Assembly (NCBI RefSeq): GCF_001653235.2 | Contig: NC_035791.1 | Coordinates: 1,984,001 to 2,048,000, forward strand | From: Pochonia chlamydosporia 170 | Lineage: Eukaryota; Ascomycota; Sordariomycetes; Hypocreales; Clavicipitaceae | Direction of reading: 5' to 3' | Length of the DNA: 64,000 nt | In this document: positions 46,848-58,492 of the stretch, one piece after another | Layout of the letters: each line of letters starts with the position of its first letter | Position numbering within the stretch: position 1 is the stretch's first letter | The notes under the pieces: generated by a model | What the model was told of the DNA's origin: nothing | Seen by the model: the letters and a program-made list of their open reading frames with translations, nothing else | Database searches by the model: none | Program-made: the position numbers and the translations under genes

Positions 46848-49726
46848 TCACTTCGTCTGCCCAAGCCGTACATATGGCGCTGGGAAAAGCCCCTTGGCGC
46901 CCATATACGTACCGAAGAACCAATCCCCATTCACATCTTCAATCTCTCGAATTTCGGCACCTTTTGGAAACAGCAGCTCATCTTCTGATCCGGCCGTCGG
47001 ATACCAGGCCCAGCGGGAATTTCCTCTCATGCCCGTTCCGCCATCAGGGGGGAAAGAGAGTGTAAACGATGTCGAGCCAGCTTTTGCTGGAGCAGTTGCA
47101 GACACATCCCTCGTAGCTAGTCGCTCCCACTTTTCCTCCCCCTTCCTCCAAGACCATTTTTGGAGTCCTTGCCCAGGATATTCAGGACTCTCGAAAGGCT
47201 CCGAACGAAGGACTCGACCACCGACAATATCACGTTCGACAAATCTCCATTGTCCAATTTTGCCTTCTGTGAATCCAATGACAGACATTCTATGACCATT
47301 CAAACACCGTCTCCAACCAGAATGGCCGTTTTCCATACTAATTTGGCCCCCTGAAACCAAGTTGTTATAGCACGACGTGCAAATGTCGTAGTCGCCTGGT
47401 GGTGCATCAGTTACCAACGCACTTGTACAGTTGAAGCAATGATATCGCACGCGGGAGGGTAATATCGAATCCTGGCATACGTCGCATCTGGTCCGGAATG
47501 TCAAAGGCTTGAAAGGCCCAATGCTCGTTGCTTGAGGTCCAGTGTAGACAGTCGCAGTAGGAGGTCGGCCAGGTGAGCTAGGGCTAACAGGGCGGCCAGT
47601 ACCTAGCGAAGCTTCATGAGTCAAAGGAAGAAGAGGGTGCGTGCACGATTTGCCCTGGTTGACACAATTGTTACAGAATCCCCAGTCCCCTTCATTGCAC
47701 ACGTCGCACCGCCAGAAGCAGTCGTTTGTCCACGCCAGACACCGGGCACAGAATGTTCCCGTTTGCAGTCTTCCTCTCGGGTCATCTGCGGTTAGCGTTT
47801 TCCTGCCATCAGCACCGCCAGGTGTTGACGGGGGTGGTAGATATCGGCTGGCCGTAAGCATATGCGGCCGAGCTAACGATCCGTCTCCTTGTTGTCGCAC
47901 CTTCTCCCACTTGGTCCAGGCCCCGTAACCAAAGCCGAACCAAAATTTACATCCTTGGCCAGATCGATAGCAGTTCAGGCATATATTCCACTGACCTCCC
48001 GCACATATACCACAATTGTAGTGCACATCATACTCTATATGTTGCTTGCTGCAATGTGAGCATGATATGGAAGGCTCGGGGAACCACTGCGACTGTGTTC
48101 GTCGATGCCCGGAGGTGGAAGTTGGGCTAGCCACAGGACTAGACACCGCAGAGTGAACAATGGCAAGCTCTGCTGGTAGATGATGCCTACTGGTCTGCGT
48201 TGTAGTCGTCTCATTTGTTGTTGCAGGCGCAGCATCTACCGTGGCAGGATTCCATTGGGGCACTCGACTGGCGAATGAAGCATTGTTGCCGGATGCTGAT
48301 GCCGGTAGTTCAACGGGTGCCTGAGAGGAAGCTGGAACTGACGGGGTGCTGGAACTGCGAGCCTCGCTGAAGCTTTGTCGAGGGGCGGTGGGATCTGACG
48401 TCTGTGACCGTAGTCCTAGGTCCGTCGAAGACCGAGCTGCTGGACGAGTTTCTGCCGCGGATGAGAAGATTGGTGTTGTGGCACTGCGGCCCCCGCTTGC
48501 AGTCCTCCGTCGCGGTCGACTCGCAGAGTCCCTTACTTCGAGATTCGTTGGCCCACTCGTAGGTGGTCTGCTTCTGTCTTCGGGCTGACCGCTTCCAGTG
48601 GTTGACCTTGAGCTGGCGCGAGATCTTGATCCGGTTTCTGGTGCTGTAAGTCTTGCGTCCGTTTGAATTGCCTCCGTACTTCTAGAGGCAACATTGCTAT
48701 TGCTCGAGGTGGCTCGTCTGGAGGACTCGTTTCGAGTTCGTTCCCTTTGCCGACGTCTATACGCCTCGGTGATTCGTCGACTCAACTCATCATCGCGAGT
48801 CAAGTCAATATTATCCAAATCTAGTCCATCCAACAGGCCCTCTTCTTGAATTTGCCTTGCGAAGTCTTCGATTTCCCTTTCAATATCTCTTTCACTCATC
48901 TCTGACGTGCTAATCAGAGATCGCAACGACGATTGATGTTCAACCTGGCGCTGGTGGCTATCACTTTGCCGTCTCCTTCGTCGTCGCTCTCTATCACTTG
49001 TGCTATGGTCAGAACCCTGACGACTGGATTCGTCGCTTCGAGAATGCCCTGAAACATCTCCAGCTGGCCGGTGGCGGGAAGTTGATCTGTGATTCCTGCT
49101 CGATCTTGACCTTCCGTCGACTGAGTGACTTTGTCGGTGCCTTCGGGGTCTTTCTGCCCGGGTTTGCCCTGGTGTGGCTTCGCGCAAACTCATTTCTCGA
49201 ACTTCGTCTATTAAACGACGATCCTCGTCTTCAGCCCTCCGCTCCTCCGCAGTTCGTTCCCTAACCTTTACCTTGGGCAGGACCTGATCTCCGGGTTTGT
49301 ACTTGGCCGCCATTTCCTCCTTGTCGGCGTCGGACCGTGCCTTTGCCGGGTTAGCGGCTACATACATGTCTAACAATGTGACAACCGTGGCATTGTGCCT
49401 GGTGTCTCGTACAGAACTTCGACATGACGGGCAGGTGAAGATCGGATCGTCTGGGGTTGGCGGTGTAGGCGCTTTCTCGACCTTTGCAGCTTGGAAACGG
49501 AACCATTCTTTCAGGCACGCCCCGCAGAAGGTATGAAGGCAGTCAAGTAAGGTAAGAGGCTGGTATAGGAGCTCCGTGCAAATCTATTGGCAACATGACA
49601 AGTCAGCGACTCAGGCACGACATGTGGAGGAGTTGAAGCAACATGGGACATGAAGCAGTTGTGGGTTAGACATACAGAGCACGTCAGCTCCTTCTCCAGA
49701 TCCAGGCTGGGTTTTCGAGACGCCAT
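46848..49726 (-). CDS. RING finger protein with Cys-rich zinc modules and C-terminal SH3 domain
   Basis: Exons 49676-49726 and 46848-49583, with a 92-nt intron that splits the RING between its first two cysteines, give 928 residues. The RING (C3HC4) is Cys16, Cys19, Cys32, His34, Cys37, Cys40, Cys68 and Cys71, so an E3 ubiquitin ligase is likely. A long charged, Arg/Ser-rich region (about 100-450) is probably disordered. Three Cys-rich modules follow, each with paired C-x2-C units like ZZ-type zinc fingers: CSHCSKQHIEYDVHYNCGIC, CARCLAWTNDCFWRCDVC and CDVCQDSILPSRVRYHCFNC. The last ~55 residues are an SH3 domain (ELLFPKGAEIREIEDVNGDW, GLFPAPYVRL). The combination suggests a scaffold ligase recruited to Pro-rich partners; substrates are unknown. 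Confidence 0.9.
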
Positions 49727-50424
49727 TCATAGCATCAAACGCCAACCGCAGAGCCAAGACACCTGACTCTGCGAAATATGGCTTTGGAAAGGAAAAGACT
49801 TTCCCCAAGTATCCTGGAGAGAGAGAGAGTTGATGAGCCCTGTCGCATCTGTGGCAACATGTGTGGGCGCGCTGGACCACACCAGTTGACCATACCCACC
49901 AATATTGACTGCAGTTGGCAAAGTTAGGTAGCGGGGTTATTGGCTGCATGTGCTGACCGGATCGACCCCATGTCCTTCTAGCTAGACCAGCAGCTATTGT
50001 CCAGCCCAACGCACACGACACAACGAGGCCAAAACCGAATTGGAAACAAGCCTATTTTTTCAATACGAGATCAGGCCATGACGGTCTATTCGTTGCGCCG
50101 CCTCTGCAGCAGCACAGATTTGCTGATGGGAGGGAAATAGATGCAGCGTTCTTGGTACGGTTTTCAACGAACAGCTCGTTTATGCTAGTCTGCTACTCCT
50201 CCACAGGGATGATGCAATCACCAAGTGCTGATTTTGGTCACACGGACGAGTTGGACGTTGTTAGCTTCACATGTAGGTAAATACAAACCACGCACATGCA
50301 CCCAGTGGGAACACCAGACGGCTATGCGACAAACCCTTAGCACGGTCGGGTCATTGGCTTAACTTGACAATATATTTCTTCCTTACAACGTATAACCCAA
50401 TGTCCATCTTTTATGCTGTCGCCT
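49727..50424. other. Intergenic, 0.7 kb
   Basis: Lies between the start of the RING gene and the stop of enoyl-CoA hydratase. A short GA run (gagagagagag, about 49820) is present. No gene is seen. Confidence 0.5.
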
Positions 50425-51369
50425 CTAAGAGTGAGTCCACTCGGCCTTCTTCTTCTCAGCAAACGCCTTCATGCCAATCTTCTGATCCTGGCTGCCGAAC
50501 AAGCTGTGGAAGACACGTCGCTCAAACTCAACACCATCTCGCAGACCCAAGTCCTGGCTCTTGTTGACGACCTCCTTGCAAGCCTGAACAGCGACTTTAG
50601 AGTATCCAGCAATGGTCTCAGCAGTCTTGAGCGTCTCCTCCATAAGAGCCTCATAGGTAGGGAAAGTCCTGGCTGCAACACCCCACTTCTCGGCCTCGGT
50701 GCCAGAGAATGATTTACCAGTCAGGATAAGCTCCATGGCCTTGGACTTGCCAATAGCACGGGTTAGTCGCTGGCTGCCACCGGCGCCGGGAATGGTGCCA
50801 AGCTTGACCTCGGGCTGTCCAAAGTTGGCCTTCTCAGTGCAGTAGATGAGGTCGCACATCATGGCGAGCTCGCAACCACCACCGAGGGCGTGGCCAGAAA
50901 CGGCAGCAATAATAGGCTTCTTGATCTGAGTGGTCAAGAGAGACCACGACTCGATAAAGGACTTGGTGTACGCTTCGGAGAAGGTCAGAGGGGCCATTTC
51001 CTTGATGTCGGCGCCGGCGGCAAAGGCCTTTTCTGAGCCGGTAAGGACAATGACAGAGGTCTCATCGGAGGCATTGAACTCGTTGAGGGCCTCGTTCAGC
51101 TCGTTGATCAACGGGGTGCAGAGGGCATTGAGGGCCTTGGGTCGGTTGAGCGTGACTGTCAGGAAGGGCATCAATTAGTGACCCATGATTTTTTGCACAA
51201 TGCCATTAGTGCTAGTAGACAACATACCTTGACCAACCCCGGGCTTGGGAGTAGAGGTCTGAATGTATTCGAAAGACTTGGAGCTATACGCGCGAACCAC
51301 GCGAGGCAAGGTTGAGCGCTGGAACGGCACCCGAGCCGCAATGGGTCTGACGAACCGAACAGTGTTCAT
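50425..51369 (-). CDS. Enoyl-CoA hydratase, mitochondrial (ECHS1 type)
   Basis: Exons 51228-51369 and 50425-51155, with a 72-nt intron, give 290 residues. It hydrates trans-2-enoyl-CoA in beta-oxidation and branched-chain amino acid breakdown. The presequence is visible at the start (VRFVRPIAARVPFQRSTLPR). The crotonase core includes LNRPKALNAL, the oxyanion-hole segment KAFAAGADIKEM, and the two catalytic glutamates in SGHALGGGCELAMMCDLIY and PEVKLGTIPGAGGSQRL. No peroxisomal targeting tripeptide is present; the end is EWTHS. Confidence 0.95.
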
Positions 51370-51804
51370 TGTGATTGCAATGGCAACGCAGGCCCAGATG
51401 CAGAGTGTAATGAATTGATGTTGTTAAATGCAAATTCAGCTAGTGGGAATCTGCCAATGGGTCCGTTCGGGTGCGACGGTCGGGTCTTGATACGTTCGAG
51501 GCAGATGAAGAAATGAGGGTGGGATGAAGCTCTTGGTTGATGCATGGAAAGCATCGGCTTTGAGCCGAGGATAAGTGACGTTTACAGCGTACGGAGTACG
51601 GAGTACTGTCTGGTGGGAGGAGCTCAATGCCTTCCAATAGTGGGGCATTGAGGATGTCTGTCGTTCCTGGCTGGTTAGGGAGCCAGCCGCCCAGTCTGTC
51701 GTGGCGGAGGCGCACTGAGGTGGAGCACCCAACGCACCACTTTCTCCTCACCTTTATAACAAATAATAAGAAGAATCCAATCAGAAACAGCCGGAAAGCA
51801 TAAT
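51370..51804. other. Intergenic, upstream of enoyl-CoA hydratase and the tRNA
   Basis: Contains the tandem TACGGAGTACGGAGTAC near 51590. ORFs here are short shadows. Nothing else is seen. Confidence 0.5.
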
Positions 51805-51897
51805 GGTCGAGTCGTATAACGGTTAGTACAGTCGCTTCACAAATTAGCTAATTTGCGGAGCGCGCGACAGACCCGGGTTCGACTCCCGGCTCGACTA
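51805..51897 (+). tRNA. tRNA-Val (anticodon CAC) with a 21-nt intron
   Basis: The acceptor stem pairs GGTCGAG (51805-51811) with CTCGACT (51890-51896), with A97 as discriminator base. The D arm is GTA...TAC with AACGGTTAG in the loop. The anticodon stem GTCGC/GCGAC (51831-51835 with 51864-51868) encloses TTCACA, the intron, and C. The anticodon CAC is 51838-51840. The T arm is CCGGG-TTCGACT-CCCGG. The intron, 51842-51862, sits one base 3' of the anticodon, the standard eukaryotic nuclear position. CCA is not encoded, as expected. It reads valine GUG codons. Confidence 0.93.
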
Positions 51898-51900
51898 CTC

Positions 51901-51905
51901 TTTTT
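51901..51905 (+). terminator. Pol III terminator of tRNA-Val
   Basis: A run of five T four bases after the tRNA 3' end is a standard RNA polymerase III stop. Confidence 0.7.
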
Positions 51906-53332
51906 GCTCGTCGTTGTTGTGATATCCAGATCTTTGGTGGTGTTTTGGCAGTGTCGCACATTTCCTTGCTATTTTTTTTTTCTATTTCATGGGCATAGAC
52001 GGACTGAGATATTGGGGGTCTTCTATAGCTTTGCGGTTGGCATGGGAATATGTTGGTGCGTGCTGACCTTGTGGTTAACTCTTCGCGGATCTATTTGTTG
52101 TGACGTCCATGAGCGTGTCATATGGTTTATTACAGAAAAGGCATTTGACATGTGAAAAGAGTGATGTGTGCTAATTTTAGCAACAGGGTCTCGTGGATGC
52201 TTCATCATTCAGTGGCTCTTACTCGGCCATGCCACTACGTTGAGCGAACTCAACAGAAAGACCAAAGAGAGACGATATCGGAGGCATCATTGATACTTAT
52301 CAAGATCCCCTGTACTATAGCTGCGTTTAAGGTTGAACATCTGCCATATTGATGGGATGATGTGTACCCCTCTTCTCTACGGCGTTCTCGAACTCACGCG
52401 CCCCTGTTCTGCGACTAATACACTGGTGGCCGACTGAACATTAGCGAGAAGCCGTTGGAGCTATCACAGATGGATGCATATCCGCACGAAAGGCTCCAAG
52501 AACCCGATGCTTCCGGGAGTTTGTGAGGTTGGCAAACTTCAATGTTGACGTCCAAGGTCCAAAATTTGTAGTTACCTGGTAAGTCAGCCGCTATTCACCT
52601 CAAGCTGGCAGCTGGCAACATTGAGTTTGAACAGTCTGGTCCGGTGCCTGGAGATCCATGTCAAGCTTCAAATGTTATTTACCCTTGCAGGTGACTGAAT
52701 TTTTCTTTAAGGCTGTGATTGTCGAAACTCACAAAAGCAAAGCACTGAGAAAAGTTTCACTAGCTCAAGCTTCGCCTCGCAACACTCGCATTTGCCACCA
52801 CGATAAAACTGTCATTCCTGATGGGTGACTCGGCTACTCCTACCGTGAAACATGCCTTGACCCTGACTTTGCCACCCATCGATCTGTTCACCCTCTGTCG
52901 ATACATCGCGGGCAGGTCACTATTGCTCATATAGATCTTACACCATGCGTAGACTTAGTGCGCTATGAACAGGAAACGCCTTGTTATCTTTGCGGATATT
53001 CCTCAAATAATAATGTAAGTTGTTTTACTTTTGCAGCTTGAATCTGTCTTGTAGGGCATGTCGATTTACGCCTAAATTATTGTGATTAGCTGGGGTTGAT
53101 GCATGTAGGCAAGTGAAGTCTTTCCTGACCATGATCGGATTCATTGTTACATCCATCGAAGGCCACCACACAGCGGGTGGAAAACTCGTCAATGTCAAAG
53201 AATGGAATAACCTATCCACTAAGTGGCAAATACTTGTCTGTAGCCTTACGACTGCTAGATTATATCAGTCTACGCGGGGAAATTTGCAAATATGACATTG
53301 CACTTTGCATGTATATGTCTTCGGCATTAGGC
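51906..53332. other. Gene-poor spacer before the MITE island
   Basis: 1.4 kb with only short ORFs. No repeats shared with the island were found. I see no gene. Confidence 0.5.
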
Positions 53333-53513
53333 TACAGTGTGGGGATCAAAAAGTATTTAAATAAGGGAAAGGTATCACATATCGCTTTGTTTGCATGTAA
53401 GCTGTGTTGGTGTAATCTTGGATATATTGAGATGTGTTTGTGTATACTTGGATATTCTGAGCTGTGTTTGTGTATGTTTAGATACAGGCAGATATGTTTT
53501 GCCACAGACTGTA
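53333..53513 (-). mobile_element. MITE copy 1 (181 bp, three internal repeat units)
   Basis: In reverse complement this copy begins TACAGTCTGTGGCAAAACAT and ends in ATACTTTTTGATCCC..CACTGTA, so it has terminal inverted repeats of roughly 20-25 imperfect bases. The interior has three ~30-bp units built on CATACACAAACACAGCTCA. Both ends carry TA, as expected for a TA target site of Tc1/mariner or pogo type elements. No coding capacity. See copies at 56841, 59303 and 61075. Confidence 0.75.
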
Positions 53514-53621
53514 CCTGTAAAACAGTGACAAAAAAGAAAAGCAAACTAACAGCCAAGGCGATCGTCCTTTTGTTCCTTCTAATCTGTAAAATCCTACATA
53601 TCTAGCTCTGAGAAAGCGTAA

Positions 53622-56568
53622 TCATAAGACAAAGAAAGTGCAAAGTAAATGCCAGCTGTTTGACTCAGTCCACATGGCAACAGCAAGGTGTGCGTCGTCG
53701 TTGATAAAACCGCACTTGTCTGTCCGAACGAGGTCGACAAAGACTACTGGAGTTTGGTAGCTTTGAGACTGGTCGATTGTCCGAACAGTCAGAAATTCTG
53801 GTATGATCTCAGCTGCGGAGATCTCGGCAATGAGAGACTCATACAACGCTTTCTGCTGCGCGTTCGCCGTGATGATCATGATGCCGCCGCGGCGAATATT
53901 ATTGGGACTTTGGTCTGATAGTTGTACATCAATATCTCTCATGTCCGGAAATCGGGCATTGTCTGAAGAGGGTGATGCAAAACCCGACAACAAAACGAGT
54001 TTGGGTAGGATTGGTGTATGATGTGCCAATTTCGTGTTGAAAGGTCTCTCGGACATCAAACTATATTAAATTGGATATGACTTCCTTATCGCTGTACTGT
54101 TGCATAAACGTTGCAACTCTTCTGGCGTATGGGCAGTGGTCGTGTATGATGGATAGATCATTCATGTAAAAGGTGTCACGGACCCAACTTCCCGCCGTTC
54201 CACGACAGCGATAATTATCTCTCAGAACAATATCCACCTGACCAGCAAAGTAGGCACGGTCAATGAGGCTGACTTTTCGCTGTTTCCCGAAGAGATCGTT
54301 GAACCACCTTGTATCAGAAGACAGTGAGACCGGGCCAAACTGTTTCGGATCTCCAACGAAGAAACATGCTGCATTTGGCCACTTCTGCATAGGGATCAGG
54401 GCAAGGCACTCGGTCATTCGTCCAACCTCATCAACAACAACCAAATCGGGCTTCTAGTCCATTCTGTTGGCGAATTGTTGTAAGGCGACCGGTGTCCCGA
54501 CAATTGCGTTGCTGAGTTTCGCAGCCTCAAGCAATAGTTCCCTGCCGGCTTCCTTGTATTCCACAACGTTGTGCATAAAGGCATCTCGGTCGTGACTCTT
54601 TTCCCGCATGGCTCTTATCATAACAGGATAATCTTCAGGTCGTTCTTGTACCAGTCGTTTGGCTCTTTCTGAAAGGGATTGGGGATTCGCCCCAGGCGAT
54701 GTCTCCTCAAAGGCCCTCAGGCGTCGCCTATAGTCGCTGGTCATGACTCATGAGGGTAGTTTCTTGGGTTGTCATCTGACGATCTACAATGTGCTCTTTC
54801 GGACAAGCTACCTCTACATCGAAAACATTCTGCAGTTCTTTGACGAAAGGGTAGATGTGAGTGACGATCTTGTCGGGCCAGGCGGCTGCAAGCCGACGAG
54901 CGGCGTCAGAAACCAGTCGGTTTGAAGGGGCAGTCCACGCAACTTGACCAGTAGCTGCGATATCGCATTCATTGCCCTGGGAGATGTCCTGTCTGTTTTG
55001 ATGGAGCAGAATCGGTGACGGTGTCACAAATCTCCACGCTTCGCCAAACCTTGGCCGAGCAGCGTGATGCTGTTTGCATCCGCTTTATCAAACGTTACCT
55101 CCTCGGTGTCTATTATAGGGAGACAAACGTCATGCTCAATGCGTGATTCACGTCCATCCGGAAGAATTAGCGGGGTTTGCATTGTGCGTCGTCTTTGCAC
55201 CTGATGGATGATACTTCGCACAACGGCTGCCCCCATGGACACCCTGCAGTTTGAAGCCTTCCATTCTTCGAGAATATTGTGGAAAAGCTCTGGGGATAAG
55301 ATCCATGGCCTTTGTGAACTATCAGCCTCATAGATTCTCCGTATTTTCTGAATTGCGTGAGGTAACTCGATGGCGTTCTCGCTGTACGTTCGCGGTTCGA
55401 AGAGAGCCTTTGTCTCCTCGCTCGTTTCGGGGATCGTAAACGACTTGTACGGGTCGTAGGATTCATGGTACAGCCCAGTTAAACTTCCAAGGCGATGGAG
55501 GTAACTTGAAATCGGAGGTATACTTGACAATCTCCAGAAAGATCGAACGGCATCGGCGATATCGGTGGCATTGCTGCTCAGCAGGGTCGCAGACATCAGG
55601 TGCACCGCACCATGGTTGATTGTTCGAAGAAATTGGTCTACCGAGCCGCCCAAACTTTTGTTTTGGTGGGCTTCATCAATGATTACGCGAGAAAAGTAGT
55701 GTCGGTCGGGGTCGATGGCAACCAACTCACGATCAATCAGGTTGCCACTCCGTTCCTCTGGCTCATACGTTCCAGGCAGTAGCTCTTCGATCCATTCCTT
55801 GCGGAGAAAATCGTCTCGGACATAATCCTTTGTCCTAGTTACCTTGCAGTAATCAAATGTGTCCGCCCCAAATGGCAATTCCATCGGAAAGGAGTTGAAG
55901 TCTTCCTCGTCACGCGTTGTACCATGGTCTGAGGAGTTGTCAATATTACTATACGCTCCGTCTGCCACAATAAAGAGAGTTAGTTGGTAAACAGAGATGA
56001 ATCTCAGGGAACTGCGCTCACATCTGCCTCGTCTGAACTTTCAGAGCATTCCTCTAGAAACTGACCGATGGCGGCGGAATCGATGTGGCGATCTTCCGGT
56101 ATGTTGTGGCCCCTTGCAAACGTTCGACTACCGTAGTAGAGGAAAAACTTTAGCTCTGGGAAGGCCTCCTTCAAATCGTAGTAATGGCCTAACAACGTGC
56201 TGTTTGGGGCCAATAGCAACGTCGGCGCAAACCGTTGTCCTTGCGGTGTCTGGGACTTGTCTCGATAACTCAGCAAGACGAGAGCTCCTGCTATGAAAGT
56301 TTTTCCCGAACCTGTGACATTTGCCAGTATGCTGCCATGTGAACAATCGTTTCTCCATTTGAAGCATCCAATGGGCATCTTATGAATGATTAGCGAGGTT
56401 GATTCAACGGGATGGGGAAAGTACAGAGAGCTAAGACATACCAACCAACTGATATCTGGTGGTCGGAGCTTGACTTGACAATCCTCTGTAGTCTTCAGGG
56501 ATTTCTAGTCCGTAAATCCGCACTTTGGGGCTATTTTGCCTACTCGTGGATTTCTCGATGTTTGACAT
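53622..56568 (-). pseudogene. Degraded chimera of an SF2 (SNF2/DEAH-like) and an SF1 (Upf1-like) helicase
   Basis: Reads right to left. From 56568 the frame starts MSNIEKSTSRQNS and reaches TTRYQLV. An intron (about 56382-56441, GTATGT donor) leads to DAHWMLQMEK, then the frame shifts by one base before the Walker A segment ILANVTGSGKTFIAGALVLL (about 56300). A second good intron (GTGAGC ... CTAAC ... GGCAG, about 55970-56030) leads to VIIDEAHQNKSLGG (DEAH box, about 55670) and HLMSATLLSS (motif III). After a stop at about 55024 a different helicase type begins at its motif Ia (VAWTAPSNRLVSDAARRL). It continues, across stops at about 54730, 54450 and 54060, through VVVDEVGRM (motif II), VGDPKQFGPV (motif III), LRDNYRC (motif IV), and a damaged motif VI lacking the TRAR arginines. 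The SF1 Walker A is missing altogether. The gene is broken, and looks like a fusion or deletion of two neighbours. Confidence 0.75.
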
Positions 56569-56840
56569 CTTGGTAGGCCTATCAAGGGCTATTGCTTTTA
56601 CCATGTGGTGACGTGTACTGCACACACACGCACACGGCATTGCCGTTTTATGGCAAGAAAAGCATATCTTTCAAGAACCGTTGAGGCTAGCACATGCATG
56701 TTAGTACTACACCATACGATGTGATCTGTGATGGGAAATTGAAAAGAGGAAGACTCGCACTGACCTCTCGTGCACAAATGCATACGGTAGGCTTTCTCAT
56801 GTGGAATCCCAGTGGTATACCTGACACAGACAAAGCTGTC

Positions 56841-56966
56841 TACAGTCTGTCGTAGAAGGTAATTGCCCACATCTGAGTATACACCAACACAGCTCAATAT
56901 GCCTCAGCACATAACGCTGTATGCGATACCTTGTATGTGGTCAAATACATTTGACCCCTCACTGTA
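56841..56966 (+). mobile_element. MITE copy 2 (126 bp, one internal unit)
   Basis: Starts TACAGTCTGTCGTAGAAGGT and ends ATTTGACCCCTCACTGTA, with TA at both ends. One internal ~30-bp unit (AGTATACACCAACACAGCTC) is present. It lies in the direction opposite to copy 1 and just upstream (to the right) of the helicase relic. Confidence 0.75.
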
Positions 56967-57729
56967 TGTGCTTGTCAAGTTGAATATGCCATAGATGCCT
57001 TGCCGTATGCCTATAGTGGCATGTTGGGCTGAAGCTACACCGCGCATGTACGATTTTGAGCAACTTGTTCGCCAGCTACAGCCCTTGGTGTGTTAGCAAG
57101 AAGAGAGTTCTACATAGATTTGTCCTCAAGCCAAGACGTGGAGTAACTTACACACTAGATCTACTGGATCCAGGCAACGAAGTCACAGTCGTTGGTAGCA
57201 TCTCTGGTGCTACCTGTCCGTTCGACATGGCGTGATGCTGTAGAGAAGATGTCAATCAGAGAGAGTCGAGTGCAGTGTGCCATAGGCAATGTTTCTCACC
57301 AAAAGTAATATTTCGAGCCTTCCTGCATTTGACGCAAATGGATAGAGCGAGGAAGGTGTAGACTGACAGAGTCTCGTAGGCGTAGCGTCTGCTCATGGCA
57401 TGCTCACCTGACTCTGTTAGAATGACGTCCCTTCTTCAGCATCACGCCATGTCGAACGGAAGAGAGAATGAAAGAAAAAATGAGGTATTGTGCCTGGAGG
57501 AAAAGAAAACCCAAGCTACGGGGGGGGAGTCTCGCGTTTATATACCTGGGTAATGAACCCAGAGAACAGTGAATGTGAGCATCTGTGGATGCAGCGAAAG
57601 AAGCAGTGAATGTGTGGAAGATGCAGTGAACAGTGAATGTGTGAGAAATGATCACCCGATCTCCCTCAACATGGGCGATAGGGTACATGTATTCCAATTT
57701 TGCATTCACCTTGCGTTCAGATCATAGTG
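56967..57729. repeat. Spacer with a partial copy of the 60.16-kb gene and a 22-bp inverted repeat
   Basis: 57053-57100 (GAGCAACTTGTTCGCCAGCT...) matches 60159-60206 with few changes, and CTGGATCCA at about 57171 continues the match, so a fragment of the gene at 59.5-60.8 kb is present here. Separately, 57218-57239 is an exact reverse complement of 57438-57459 (22 bp, 198-bp spacer), with a weaker extension inward. 57550-57640 holds loose repeats of CAGTGAATGTG. Confidence 0.6.
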
Positions 57730-58044
57730 ATGAGCCAACCTCCCAAGACACTCCAGGTTGCTCTAGGAAAGCCCACCGGAAAAAAGGTGAGGTTCAAGAG
57801 ATGTTGTTATTTGACAAAACTCTAACTTGACTAGACTCCAAAGGAAATCCAAACCTTGGTTGAGGCCCCCCAGTGCCACCAATTCCGGGTGAGAACTCGG
57901 TGGAAACTAGAAGATCAAACGGCAAGACCAAGAATCACTCCTATTTCCCAAATTGGGTTGCATCCTTCGTCTCAATGTCATCTCAATACCGCCTCAATAC
58001 TATTGTACCGACACCGTTTTCCCCCTGCTTTACCACTCGTATGA
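57730..58044 (+). CDS. Possible small gene, unknown
   Basis: ATG at 57730 opens MSQPPKTLQVALGKPTGKK. A 48-nt intron (57787-57834, GTGAGG donor, CTAAC branch, TAG acceptor) leads to TPKEIQTLVEAP. From there the frame runs to 58044, but after the C6 run near 57870 the next frame (PPVPPIPGENSVETR) looks more protein-like and stays open to about 58103. A one-base indel is therefore possible, and the gene may be broken or may continue toward the coiled-coil ORF at 58.5 kb. I recognise no family. Confidence 0.3.
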
Positions 58045-58384
58045 TCTTCCTCCTCTTTCACACCTCAAGTGCTGGTAATACAACCACAATGGTCCGTGAA
58101 TAGCCAACCTCAAATTCTTCTCCACAACGTCAACATTGCTAGCCTCTTTCGTGTCATCTTACATGGTCAAACGTGCCTCTTCCATCTTTCATTTCTCGCT
58201 GTCTTCTAGCGTGTTATTTCAACTATTCCCCCCTCACATCACGTCTGAGTCACGATGATGACCAAGAGGCGGCCGACAATTGGCATATCATAGATAATGA
58301 GACCCAATGCGGCGTTAGAGGGGAGGGTTACTCTCCGGAACAGAAACGCGTTCGATACACCGAAAACTACGATTACATAGGCGT

Positions 58385-58440
58385 CTGAGCCAGAGCCAGA
58401 GATTAGGCCAGAGCCAGAGATTAGACCTGAGCCAAAAGCA
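58385..58440. repeat. Short tandem repeat
   Basis: Two and a half units of about 18-21 bp built on GAGCCAGAGCCAGAGATTAG. In one frame it reads as repeats of Glu-Pro-Glu-Ile-Arg-Pro. Confidence 0.6.
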
Positions 58441-58492
58441 GAGATATACCATCAGCAGAAAACGAAAATCAACAGTTCGATTCCTCGAAGGA

